The notes under the pieces are model-generated. The model made no database searches. It saw only the letters and a program-made list of their open reading frames with translations, and was not told where the DNA came from. A program made the translations under genes and the position numbers. 64,000 nt of DNA. It comes from Acidimicrobiia bacterium. Lineage in GTDB: Bacteria > Actinomycetota > Acidimicrobiia > Spongiisociales > ZC4RG35. Positions 45,003 through 53,732 of this stretch are shown here, one piece after another. How positions within the stretch are numbered: position 1 is the stretch's first letter; each line of letters begins with the position of its first letter. Location of the stretch: the NCBI GenBank assembly GCA_017577575.1, contig PKRG01000004.1, positions 101,149 to 165,148 on the forward strand, written 5' to 3'.

Positions 45003-46868
45003 TCAGCTGAGGAGGACCTGGAGTTGGGCGACGATCGAGTCGTGGTCCAGGCCCGCCCATTCGATCACCGCGTCGGCGCTCCCGAAGGGGAGGAACACGT
45101 CCGGCAGGGCGATGGAGGCCACCTTGCCGGCCAGCTTCGTGCCGGAAAGGGCCTCGAGCACGGCGGCCCCGAACCCTCCGCTCTTCACGTTGTCCTCCAG
45201 CGCGACGGTGAGCCGGTGCCCGTCGACCCAGTCCGCCAGCCGCGGGTCCAGCGGCTTCACCCAGCGGGCGTTGACGACCGAGCACTGCACCCCCTGCTGG
45301 CCGAGGGTCGACGCCACCTTCTCCGCCGTCTCCACCAGCCTCCCGTTGGCGAGGAGCAGCACGTCGGAGCCTTCGCTGCGCACCTCCCACTCCCCGATCG
45401 GCATCGGCTCGACGGGCAGGGCCGGCAACGACGACGCCGCCCCCTTGGGGTAGCGGATGGCGATCGGGCCGTCGTGGGCGGCGGCCGTCTCGATCATCGC
45501 GCACAGCTCCTCGGCGTCGGCGGGCGCCCCTACGACCATGTTGGGGACCATCCGCAGATAGGTCAGATCGAAGACCCCGTGGTGGGAAGGCCCGTCGGGC
45601 CCGGTGACTCCCGCCCGGTCCACCAGGAACGTGACCGGAAGCCGGTGGAGGGCGACGTCGGTGATGATCTGGTCGATCGCCCGCTGCAGGAAGCTGGAGT
45701 AGATGGCAACGAAGGGGCGCCGGCCCGCCATGGCCATGCCCGCGGCGAGGGTGACGGCGTGCTGTTCGGCGATCCCGGTGTCGATGACGCGGTCCGGGTG
45801 GCGCATCGCCAGCTCCCGCAAGCCGGTGGAAGACACCATCGCCGCCGAGATGGCGACCACGTCGGGATCCCTCTCCGCCACCTCCACGAGGGCGCGGCCG
45901 GCGACGTCGGTCAGCTTGAGCTCGCTCTTCAGGGCACGGCCGGTGGTCACGTCGAAGGAGCCGACCCCGTGGAGCTTCTCCTCCTCGTCTTCGATGGCGG
46001 GCTTGTAGCCGGATCCCTTCTCGGTGACGACGTGAACCACCACCGGCTCGTCGTACTCCTTGGCCCGCTCCAGCGTCTCTTCGAGGAGCGGCAGGTCGTG
46101 ACCGTCGATGCGGCCGGAGTACTTCAACCCGAGGGCGTCGAACACCGTGGACGGCTCGACGAGCTGCTTGGCGGCCTCCTTGAGGCGATTGGCGAGCTCG
46201 TCGGCGGTCTCGCCGACGAGAGGCAGGCCGCGCAGCATCTTTCCCAGTGATCGCTTGGCCCACTCGTAGCGGGGATCGAAGCGGTAGTGAGCGAGGGTGG
46301 CGAGAGCCGCCAGCCCACCCACCGTCGGGGCATACGACCGGCCGTTGTCGTTGAGGACGATGATCAGCCGCGGGGGCCGGGTGACGGCAATGTGGTTCAG
46401 CGCCTCGTATGCCATTCCCCCCGTGAGGGCGCCGTCGCCGATGATCGCCACCGTCCAGCCCGGGTAGCCGGCGAGGGCGTGGCCCAGCGCATAGGAGAGG
46501 GACGTGGAGGCGTGGCTGTTCTCCACGAAGTCGTGCGGGCTCTCAGCCCGGCTCGGGTACCCCGACAGCCCGCCGAACTTGCGCAGCTTGTCGAATTCGC
46601 CCCGGCGGCCGGTGACGAGCTTGTGGACGTAGGTCTGGTGCCCGACGTCCCAGATCAGGCGGTCACGGGGCGAGTCGAACACCCGGTGCAGGGCGAGCGT
46701 CAGCTCCACCACCCCGAGGTTGGGCGACAGGTGGCCGCCGGTGCGGGAGACGTGATCGAGGATGAACTGGCGGATCTCGGCGGCGAGCCTCTCCAGTTCC
46801 TCGGGGTCGAGGCGGCGGAGGTCGGAAGGAGCGTCGATGCGGGCCAGAACGCTCTCGGGATGCGGCAT
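45003..46868 (-). CDS. dxs: 1-deoxy-D-xylulose-5-phosphate synthase
   Basis: A 621-residue thiamine-diphosphate enzyme, the first step of the MEP isoprenoid pathway (pyruvate + glyceraldehyde-3-phosphate). VGHQTYVHKLVTGR, the ThDP motif IIGDGALTGGMAYEALNHI and VLNDNGRS, the transketolase core DTGIAEQHAVTLAAGMAM, and VDRAGVTGPDGPSHHGVFD are all present. The frame extends to 46946, but ATG 46868 matches the usual N-terminus and sits seven bases after a TACGCT box, a leaderless start. It is followed at four bases by the HAD-SPOUT gene. Confidence 0.96.
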   Translation of the reverse strand: MPHPESVLARIDAPSDLRRLDPEELERLAAEIRQFILDHVSRTGGHLSPNLGVVELTLALHRVFDSPRDRLIWDVGHQTYVHKLVTGRRGEFDKLRKFGGLSGYPSRAESPHDFVENSHASTSLSYALGHALAGYPGWTVAIIGDGALTGGMAYEALNHIAVTRPPRLIIVLNDNGRSYAPTVGGLAALATLAHYRFDPRYEWAKRSLGKMLRGLPLVGETADELANRLKEAAKQLVEPSTVFDALGLKYSGRIDGHDLPLLEETLERAKEYDEPVVVHVVTEKGSGYKPAIEDEEEKLHGVGSFDVTTGRALKSELKLTDVAGRALVEVAERDPDVVAISAAMVSSTGLRELAMRHPDRVIDTGIAEQHAVTLAAGMAMAGRRPFVAIYSSFLQRAIDQIITDVALHRLPVTFLVDRAGVTGPDGPSHHGVFDLTYLRMVPNMVVGAPADAEELCAMIETAAAHDGPIAIRYPKGAASSLPALPVEPMPIGEWEVRSEGSDVLLLANGRLVETAEKVASTLGQQGVQCSVVNARWVKPLDPRLADWVDGHRLTVALEDNVKSGGFGAAVLEALSGTKLAGKVASIALPDVFLPFGSADAVIEWAGLDHDSIVAQLQVLLS

Positions 46869-46875
46869 CCGGGCA

Positions 46876-46881
46876 AGCGTA
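46876..46881 (-). promoter_or_regulatory. -10 element TACGCT, leaderless dxs start
   Basis: TACGCT on the minus strand lies exactly seven bases before ATG 46868. Confidence 0.5.
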
Positions 46882-46950
46882 ACGGCGGGTTCCGCCCTGT
46901 GGGAAGTGGTGCAGAGCGGCTGCCGACGGACCGCGTAGGCCGACAAGGGT

Positions 46951-46981
46951 TAAGATTCCGCCCGCCGGGGGATCCCCCGGC
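46951..46981 (+). promoter_or_regulatory. Promoter element and 5'-leader palindrome of the second amino-acid ABC operon
   Basis: TAAGAT (46951-46956) is a plausible -10. The perfect 18-base palindrome GCCGGGGGATCCCCCGGC (46964-46981) would lie at the very 5' end of the transcript, ten bases before the GGGAGGAAC ribosome site. It could be an operator or an RNA hairpin. Confidence 0.5.
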
Positions 46982-47003
46982 ACTACCCAGGGAGGAACAT
47001 CGA

Positions 47004-47858
47004 ATGAAACCCAATCGGTTGATCACCCTCCTCGCCGTACTCGCCCTGGCCCTGGCGGCCTGTGGTGGCGGCGACGGAGACGGCACGGAGCCGACCGACG
47101 CGGCCGAGCCGGACACGACGGACACGGCCGCCGGCGACGGCGAAGCGACAGCCGACTTCGAGACGATCACTCCGGGTGTCCTCACGGTCTGCACCGACGC
47201 CCCGTACCCGCCGATGGAGTACGAGGATCCGGACAACCCCGGGGAGTACACCGGCTTCGACATCGAGCTGATGCGGGCCGTCGCCACGAACCTCGGTTTG
47301 GACCTGGCGGTCGTGAACGTCGGCTTCGACCCGATCACCTCCGGGCTGGCCATGGAATCGGGCGAGTGCGACATCGCCGCCGCCTCGATCACCATCACCC
47401 CGGAGCGGGCCGAGAACATCGCCTTCACCGATGGCTACTTCTCCGGTGACCAGTCGCTGCTGGTGCTCGCCGACTCCGGCATCGAGTCGCTCGAGGACCT
47501 GGCGGGCCAGAGCCTGGCCGTCCAGACCGGCACCACCGGCGAGATCTACGCCAACGAGAACGCCCCCGAGGACACCGAAGTCGTGTCGTTCGAGAATCCG
47601 GGCGACCTCTTCCTGGCGCTCGAGTCGGGCCAGGTGCAGGGCGTGCTCCAGGACCTGGTGCCCAACCAGGACTACGCCAACAACAACGAGTCGGCGATCG
47701 TCGTGGCGACCTACCCCACCGACGAGGAGTACGGCTTCGCCGCCAAGAAGGAAGGCTCGGAGGCGCTGATCGAGGCGGTCAACGCCCAGCTGGCCGCCCT
47801 TCGGCAGGACGGCACGTACGACCAGATCTACGAGCAGTTCTTCCCGATGGGGCAATGA
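47004..47858 (+). CDS. Amino-acid-binding lipoprotein of ABC importer (second system)
   Basis: A 284-residue precursor with lipobox ALAAC and a Thr/Asp/Ala-rich linker, then the family-3 binding fold: GVLTVCTDAPYPPMEYEDPD, YTGFDIELMRAVATNLGLDL, CDIAAASITITPERAENIAF and LQDLVPNQDYANNN. It binds a polar amino acid or similar compound outside the membrane. GGGAGGAAC before ATG 47004 is the ribosome site. A hairpin separates it from the permease gene. Confidence 0.92.
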   Translation: MKPNRLITLLAVLALALAACGGGDGDGTEPTDAAEPDTTDTAAGDGEATADFETITPGVLTVCTDAPYPPMEYEDPDNPGEYTGFDIELMRAVATNLGLDLAVVNVGFDPITSGLAMESGECDIAAASITITPERAENIAFTDGYFSGDQSLLVLADSGIESLEDLAGQSLAVQTGTTGEIYANENAPEDTEVVSFENPGDLFLALESGQVQGVLQDLVPNQDYANNNESAIVVATYPTDEEYGFAAKKEGSEALIEAVNAQLAALRQDGTYDQIYEQFFPMGQ

Positions 47859-47885
47859 TCAGGCCCATCTGAGGCGTCACGGACC

Positions 47886-47919
47886 GGGGCGACCCGATTA
47901 GGGTCGCCCCGTCCTTCTT
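47886..47919 (+). terminator. Intercistronic hairpin between binding-protein and permease genes
   Basis: GGGGCGACCC (47886-47895), loop GATTA, GGGTCGCCCC (47901-47910) then GTCCTTCTT. This is a classical terminator shape, yet the permease gene begins 19 bases later, so partial read-through is expected. Confidence 0.75.
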
Positions 47920-47937
47920 GCACCTGACAGGAAGACC

Positions 47938-48723
47938 ATGACTCCGCGCCAAAGGCAACGTGCCATCCGAGGCAGCCTGTACGTGCTGCTGATCGCCGCT
48001 GTCGCCGCCGCGCTGCTGTTCGCCGACTGGGCATCGATCCAGCGGAACTTCTTCCGCTGGGACATCGCGGTCGAGATGTTCCCCGAGGTGCTGACCCGAT
48101 TCGCGGTCAACACCCTCATCTACACCCTGGTCGCGTTCGTGCTGGGGCTGGTGCTGGCGCTGATCCTCGCCCTGATGCGCCTCTCCCCGGTCGGCCCGTA
48201 CCGGTGGGTCGCCACCGCCTACGTCGAGTTCTTCCGCAGCGTCCCCGCCCTCGTCACGATCCTCCTCGTCAACTTCGGCATCCCCCTCGCTTTCGGGCGC
48301 CGTGTTCCCGGCGGCCTGCTCGGCATCGCCGCGGTGGGCCTGGGGATCGTCGCCGCCGCCTACATGGCGGAGACGATCCGGGCGGGGATCGAGGCGGTTC
48401 CCCGGGGCCAGATGGAGGCAGCCAGGTCGCTGGGGATGCGGCCGAGCCAGGCGATGTTCTCGATCATCCTCCCCCAGGCGTTCAGGATCATCATCCCTCC
48501 GTTGACCAACGAGTTCGTGCTGCTGATCAAGGACACGTCGCTCCTCTTCGTCGTGGGGACGACGCCGCTGACCCGTGAGCTGACCAAGTTCGGCCGCGAC
48601 ACCATGCAGACCCTGGGCAACGCCACCCCGATGGTGGTGGCAGCCTTCATCTATCTGGTCATCACGCTGCCTCTGACCTATCTGGTCAGGAGGCTGGAGA
48701 AGCGAGGCGCCCGTGGCCGTTGA
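47938..48723 (+). CDS. Amino-acid ABC transporter permease (second system)
   Basis: A 261-residue permease of the His/Glu/Gln/Arg family with an N-terminal helix and a core whose EAA loop is [42 protein letters not shown] precedes it. Only one permease gene is present in this operon, so a homodimer is implied. It overlaps the ATPase start (GTG 48713) by 11 bases. Confidence 0.92.
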   Translation: MTPRQRQRAIRGSLYVLLIAAVAAALLFADWASIQRNFFRWDIAVEMFPEVLTRFAVNTLIYTLVAFVLGLVLALILALMRLSPVGPYRWVATAYVEFFRSVPALVTILLVNFGIPLAFGRRVPGGLLGIAAVGLGIVAAAYMAETIRAGIEAVPRGQMEAARSLGMRPSQAMFSIILPQAFRIIIPPLTNEFVLLIKDTSLLFVVGTTPLTRELTKFGRDTMQTLGNATPMVVAAFIYLVITLPLTYLVRRLEKRGARGR

Positions 48724-49459
48724 CCGCACCGCACCGCCCATCCAGATCATCGGGCTCGGCAAGAAGTTCGGCGAGCTCGAGGTGCTGAAGGGCATCGACA
48801 TGCAAGTCAACGCCGGCGAGGTGGTCTGTGTCATCGGCCCGTCCGGCTCGGGCAAGTCCACCCTGCTGCGCTGCGTGAACCGGTTGGAGGAGCCCACCTC
48901 CGGTCGCATCCTCATCGAAGGCGTCGACATGACCGATCCCGACGTGGACATCGACAGGCTCCGCACCCGGATCGGCATGGTCTTCCAGCACTTCAACCTG
49001 TTCCCGCACCTGACCGTGCTCGACAACCTCACCATCGCCCAGCGCAAGGTGCTGAAGAGGTCCAAGCACGAGGCGCGGGAGATCGCGGTCGCCAACCTGG
49101 AACGCGTCGGGCTCATCGACAAGATCGACGAGTACCCGAACCGGCTGTCGGGGGGCCAGCAGCAGCGGGTGGCCATCGCCCGGGCGCTGTCGATGAAGCC
49201 GGACATGATGCTCTTCGACGAGCCGACCTCCGCCCTCGACCCCGAGCTGATCGGGGAGGTCCTCGACGTGATGCGTCGCCTCGCCCAGGACGGGATGACG
49301 ATGATGGTCGTCACCCACGAGATGGGGTTCGCCCGGGAGGTCGCCGACCGGGTCGTGTTCATGGACGGAGGGGTGATCGTCGAGGAAGGGCCGCCCAAGG
49401 ACGTACTCTCCAACCCCAAGCACGAGCGGACCAGGCGATTCCTCTCGATGATCCTCTGA
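48713..49459 (+). CDS. Amino-acid ABC transporter ATPase (second system)
   Basis: A 248-residue GlnQ-type ATPase starting at GTG 48713. It has Walker [13 protein letters not shown], signature [15 protein letters not shown], Walker [13 protein letters not shown] and [14 protein letters not shown]. It energises the permease encoded just upstream and ends 43 bases before the glycerol-3-phosphate dehydrogenase gene, which has its own start signal. Confidence 0.93.
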   Translation: MAVDRTAPPIQIIGLGKKFGELEVLKGIDMQVNAGEVVCVIGPSGSGKSTLLRCVNRLEEPTSGRILIEGVDMTDPDVDIDRLRTRIGMVFQHFNLFPHLTVLDNLTIAQRKVLKRSKHEAREIAVANLERVGLIDKIDEYPNRLSGGQQQRVAIARALSMKPDMMLFDEPTSALDPELIGEVLDVMRRLAQDGMTMMVVTHEMGFAREVADRVVFMDGGVIVEEGPPKDVLSNPKHERTRRFLSMIL

Positions 49460-49489
49460 CAGCCAGGTACAAAGACCGAGCCACTCACC

Positions 49490-49495
49490 TAGTGT
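49490..49495 (+). promoter_or_regulatory. -10 element TAGTGT, leaderless glpAB start
   Basis: TAGTGT lies exactly seven bases before ATG 49503, with no ribosome-binding site. Confidence 0.5.
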
Positions 49496-49502
49496 CGCCC
49501 GT

Positions 49503-52433
49503 ATGCAGAGGCACCAGACCGAGGTACTGGTGATCGGAGGCGGGGCCACCGGGACCGGCGTCCTCCGCGATCTGGTGATGAGGGGGTTCGACGCCATCCT
49601 CGTCGAGCAACGGGACATCACCCACGGGACGACCGGCCGCTTCCACGGCCTCCTCCATTCGGGGGGTCGCTACGTCGTCAAGGACCCCGAAGCCGCCGTC
49701 GAATGCATCGAGGAGAACCGGGTCCTGCGCCGCATCATGCCGCACTGTCTCGAGGACACCAGCGGCTTTTTCGTGGTCACCCCCTGGGACGACGAGGCCT
49801 ACGTCCCCGACTTCCTGGAGGGATGCAGGAAGGCCGGCATCCCCGTGGAGGAGGTGCCGGTGAGCGAGGCTCTCCGCCGGGAGCCCTACCTGAACCCGCG
49901 GATCTCCCACGTCTTCGAGGTGCCCGATGCCTCCGCCGACGCGTTCCTGGCCGCCATCTCCACGATCGAATCCGCCCGGGAGTATGGAGGGCGGTTCCTC
50001 CCCTACCACCAGGTCGAGACCCTGATCCGGGAAGGCGATCGGGTCGTGGGAGCTCGCTGCCGTGACCTGGTGGCGGGCGAGGACGTGGTGATCTCCGCCG
50101 ACATCGTCGTCAACGCCACCGGGGCGTGGGCGGGCCGGGTGGCGGCCACCGCCGGGATCGAGTTCGTCGTCCAGGCGGGCAAGGGGACGATGGTGGCGAT
50201 GAACCACCGCATGCTGAACACGGTGGTCAACCGCTGCAAGATGCCGTCGGACGGCGACATCATCGTCCCGATCCACACGGTGGCGGTCATCGGCACCACG
50301 GACGAAGGCGTCCCCGATCCCGAGAAGTTCGCCGTGGAGCCGTGGGAAGTCGAACGGATGCTGGAGGAGGGCGAAAAGCTCGTCCCCGGGATCTCGAAGA
50401 TGCGAGTGCTCCGGGCCTGGGCGGGCGTCCGCCCCCTCTACCAGGAGGAAGCCGCCGCCGACACCCGCGACGTCACCCGGGCGTACGCCTTGCTCGACCA
50501 CGCCACCCGGGACGGGGTGGAGGGCTTCGTGACCATCACCGGCGGCAAGTGGTGCACGTTCCGCCAGATGGCCGAGGTCACGGTCGACGCGGTGTGCCGC
50601 AAGCTCGGCGTCGACCGTCCCTGTCGCACCCACCTGGAGCCGCTCCCCGACCGCCGAAACCTGCAGACCTATCACTGGCTCGGAGAGCGCCTCGCCCGGG
50701 TAGAGAAAGAGGAGGCCTACGGCGACCTGGTCTGCGAGTGCGAGCTGGCGACCCGCGCCGACGTGGTCCGGTCGATCGTCGAGGTCGGCGCCCGCACCAT
50801 CGACGACATCCGCCGCGACGTGCGTCTGGGCATGGGCCCGTGCCAGGGGGGATGGTGCGTCCCCCGTGTGACCGGGCTGCTCCACGACTACCGGCCCCGG
50901 CCCGTGGCGGACGCCAACGTCGCCCTCCGCGACTTCTTGCAGGAGCGATGGAAGGGCCTGCTGCCGGTCGTTTGGGGTGACCAGCTCCGCCAGGCGCGCC
51001 TCGACGACCTGATCTTCCAGAGCCTGCTGCACGTCCCCGCCTTGCCGGGACCGGAGTCGTCGCCGCTCGGGCCGACCATGTACGAGCCGCCGACCGACAC
51101 CACGCCGGTGACCGCGCCCACGGCAGGCACGGAGACGGGAGCGGAGCTGCCGGTGGTGGCGGGCGTTGACCGGGACGTGATCGTGGTCGGCGCCGGGCTG
51201 GGTGGCCTCACCGCCGCCTGCCATGCCGCCTCCGCCGGCGCTTCCACGGCTGTCCTCACCAAAGGATGGGGGACGCTCCTGTGGCACACCGGAGCCATCG
51301 ATGTCCTCGGGTACCTGCCGGGCTCCGACGAGCCGGTCGCTAATCCCCGGGAGGCGATCGTTCGGCTGACCGCCGAACGGCCCGACCATCCCTACGCCCT
51401 GGTCGGCGTGGAGGCGGTCGAGGAGGCGGTCGAATGGATCCGGCGCCTGGCCGAAGGAGCGGGCTACCCCCTCGTAGGCTCTCTCGACCGGAACCTCCTC
51501 CTGCCCACCGGCTTGGGCGCGGCCCGGCCCACCTGCCTGGCGCCGTTCACCATGGCCGCCGGAGACCTCCGGCGCACCGACCCCATGCTGATCGTGGGAC
51601 TGGAGCGTTTCGGCGACCTGTATCCCCGCCTGGTGGCCGACAACATCTCTGCCCGCGGCGTCGAGGCGGAGGGGGTCGTGGTCACCGTGCCGACGGCGAA
51701 GCGGCGGCGCTTCCTGACCGCCCAGATCCTCGCCTCGCTGTTCGATCAGGAGCCGTTCCGCGACGAGGTGATCCGGGCGGTGCGGGCCACCGGTCGCCAC
51801 GCTCCCCGCATCGGATTCCCTGCCGTGTTGGGCCTGCACCGCTCCCGCGAGGCCGTGACACACCTCAGTGAGGCGCTGGAGGCCGAGATCTTCGAGATCC
51901 CCACCACCCCGCCATCCGTCCCCGGGCTGCGGCTGCAGACGATCATCCGCCGGGCCATCGTCTCTGCGGGCGGGAGGGTCCTCGACAACGCCGCCGCCTC
52001 GAGGCTGGAAGAGACCGCCGACGGCCGCCTCGCCATCCTCACGGAGGCGCCGGCACGACACCAGCGGCATCTCGCCACCAGCGCGGTCCTCGCCACCGGG
52101 GGCCTGCTGGGTGGCGGGATTCGCGGCGCCTCGGACGGATCCCTGGCCGAGACGGTCGCCGGGCTGGCAGTCGATGGGCCCACCTCCCGCCAGGACTGGT
52201 TCGACCGCCGTTTCGTCGGCGACTCCGAGCACCCCGTGTTCCGTGCCGGCGTGCGCGCCGGCAGGGACCTCGCCGCCGACGGCGGCCCCGCCAACGTGTT
52301 CGTCGCCGGCGGCCTGCTCGCAGGCTGCGACCCGATCCGCGAGCTGTCGTTGGAGGGAGTTGCCCTCGCCACCGGGCTGGTGGCCGGACGTGCCGCCGCC
52401 CGGGCCGCCCAGGCGCAAGGAGCTGCCCCATGA
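49503..52433 (+). CDS. Fused GlpA-GlpB subunits of anaerobic-type glycerol-3-phosphate dehydrogenase
   Basis: A 976-residue protein joining two normally separate subunits. Residues ~1-530 are GlpA: FAD site VIGGGATGTGV, HGTTGRFHGLLHSGGRYVV, TITGGKWCTFRQMAE, and a BFD-type iron-sulfur domain with Cys411, Cys413, Cys447 and Cys452 (CECEL ... PCQGGWC). A Pro/Thr-rich linker (~525-555) leads to GlpB from about residue 558, with a second nucleotide site VVGAGLGGLTAACHAAS and an ending typical of GlpB (AGGLLAGCDPIRE). It oxidises glycerol-3-phosphate to DHAP. GlpC follows with an ATGA overlap and anchors it to the membrane. No internal stop or frameshift is seen. Confidence 0.92.
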   Translation: MQRHQTEVLVIGGGATGTGVLRDLVMRGFDAILVEQRDITHGTTGRFHGLLHSGGRYVVKDPEAAVECIEENRVLRRIMPHCLEDTSGFFVVTPWDDEAYVPDFLEGCRKAGIPVEEVPVSEALRREPYLNPRISHVFEVPDASADAFLAAISTIESAREYGGRFLPYHQVETLIREGDRVVGARCRDLVAGEDVVISADIVVNATGAWAGRVAATAGIEFVVQAGKGTMVAMNHRMLNTVVNRCKMPSDGDIIVPIHTVAVIGTTDEGVPDPEKFAVEPWEVERMLEEGEKLVPGISKMRVLRAWAGVRPLYQEEAAADTRDVTRAYALLDHATRDGVEGFVTITGGKWCTFRQMAEVTVDAVCRKLGVDRPCRTHLEPLPDRRNLQTYHWLGERLARVEKEEAYGDLVCECELATRADVVRSIVEVGARTIDDIRRDVRLGMGPCQGGWCVPRVTGLLHDYRPRPVADANVALRDFLQERWKGLLPVVWGDQLRQARLDDLIFQSLLHVPALPGPESSPLGPTMYEPPTDTTPVTAPTAGTETGAELPVVAGVDRDVIVVGAGLGGLTAACHAASAGASTAVLTKGWGTLLWHTGAIDVLGYLPGSDEPVANPREAIVRLTAERPDHPYALVGVEAVEEAVEWIRRLAEGAGYPLVGSLDRNLLLPTGLGAARPTCLAPFTMAAGDLRRTDPMLIVGLERFGDLYPRLVADNISARGVEAEGVVVTVPTAKRRRFLTAQILASLFDQEPFRDEVIRAVRATGRHAPRIGFPAVLGLHRSREAVTHLSEALEAEIFEIPTTPPSVPGLRLQTIIRRAIVSAGGRVLDNAAASRLEETADGRLAILTEAPARHQRHLATSAVLATGGLLGGGIRGASDGSLAETVAGLAVDGPTSRQDWFDRRFVGDSEHPVFRAGVRAGRDLAADGGPANVFVAGGLLAGCDPIRELSLEGVALATGLVAGRAAARAAQAQGAAP

Positions 52434-53728
52434 TCGAAGTGACGACTCCGGCAGGCGTCACCCCGGTGGAGGCGACGCTCGACTACTGCATCAAATGCAA
52501 CATCTGCGTGACGGCCTGTCCCGTCGCCCCGGTCACGGACCTGTTCCCGGGGCCCAAGTACGAAGGCCCGCAGGCGGCCAGGTACCGCCACGACCGCCAG
52601 CCGAGCCCCGATCGGTCCGTCGACTACTGCTCGGGCTGCCGGGTCTGCAACGAGGTGTGCCCGACCGGCGTCCGGATCGCCGAGATCAACGCCCGGGCAC
52701 GGGCGAAGATGGTCGAGGACGGCGCGTTCGGCATGCGGAGCCGGCTCCGCAACAACCTCCTCGCCCGGCCCCTGACCCTCGCCCGCCTGGGCGCGCCCGT
52801 CGCCGGCCTGGTCAACTTCGCCTTCACCTGGCGGCCCACCCGGCTCATCGCCGAGCGGCTGTTCGGGATCCACCGCGATGCGCCGCTGCCTCTGTACGAC
52901 GGGGCGCCTCCGTTCCGCCGCTGGTTCCGCTCCCGCCCCCGCCGGCGGGGCACCGCCGGGACCGTCGTGTACTTCACCGCCTGCTCCACCGAGCACTACG
53001 AGACCCGGGTGGGCCGCACCGCGGTGAAGCTGCTCGAGCATCTGGGGTACGAGGTGATCGTGCCCGAGGCGCGGTGCTGCGGCCTGCCGCTCTTGTCCAA
53101 CGGGGAGTTCCCCGCCGCCCGCCGCTACCACCGGGCCAACATCGAGTCGCTTCTGCCGTACGCCCGGGCGGGGATCCCCATCGTCGGCACCTCGACGTCG
53201 TGCACCCTCACGATCAAGGAGGAGGCGCCCGACCTCCTCGACGAGCACGACGAGGACAGCCGGCTCGTCGGCTCCCACACCTACGACATCCACGAGTTCC
53301 TGCTCGACCTCGCCGCCCGCGGAGAGCTCACCGGCTGGCGGGAGATCCCGATGCGGCTGCCCTACCACCCGCCATGTCAGTACCGCGCCCATCGCCTCGG
53401 AATTCCCGCCCGCGAGGTGCTCGACCTGGTGCCCGGCCTCGAAGTGGTCGAGAGCGGGGCGGCGTGCTGTGGGATCGCCGGCACCTACGGATACAAGGAG
53501 GAGAAGTACCGGATAGCGATGGACGTCGGCCGCCCGCTGTTCGAATTCGTCGAACGGGAAGGGGCCCCGGTGGTGGCGTGCGACTCGGAGACGTGCCGCT
53601 GGCAGATCACCCACGGCACGGGAGTCGACTCCATCCATCCTCTCGAGGTGGTAGCCGCTTCGCTGGGTGTGGAGGTGGAAGGCCCTCTCGCCGTGGCCCT
53701 GCGCGAGGTCTTCGCGGCTCGGGGCTGA
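52430..53728 (+). CDS. glpC: Glycerol-3-phosphate dehydrogenase iron-sulfur subunit GlpC
   Basis: A 432-residue protein. Two 4Fe-4S motifs are at the N-terminus (CIKCNICVTACPV and CSGCRVCNEVCPTG). Two Cys-rich CCG domains follow, with RCCGLPLLSNGEF and ACCGIAGTYGYKEEKY. GlpC passes electrons from GlpA/B to quinones at the membrane. Overlap with the fused gene (ATGA) couples their translation. Its stop is four bases from the converging dhaM-ptsI gene. Confidence 0.94.
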   Translation: MIEVTTPAGVTPVEATLDYCIKCNICVTACPVAPVTDLFPGPKYEGPQAARYRHDRQPSPDRSVDYCSGCRVCNEVCPTGVRIAEINARARAKMVEDGAFGMRSRLRNNLLARPLTLARLGAPVAGLVNFAFTWRPTRLIAERLFGIHRDAPLPLYDGAPPFRRWFRSRPRRRGTAGTVVYFTACSTEHYETRVGRTAVKLLEHLGYEVIVPEARCCGLPLLSNGEFPAARRYHRANIESLLPYARAGIPIVGTSTSCTLTIKEEAPDLLDEHDEDSRLVGSHTYDIHEFLLDLAARGELTGWREIPMRLPYHPPCQYRAHRLGIPAREVLDLVPGLEVVESGAACCGIAGTYGYKEEKYRIAMDVGRPLFEFVEREGAPVVACDSETCRWQITHGTGVDSIHPLEVVAASLGVEVEGPLAVALREVFAARG

Positions 53729-53732
53729 CGGC

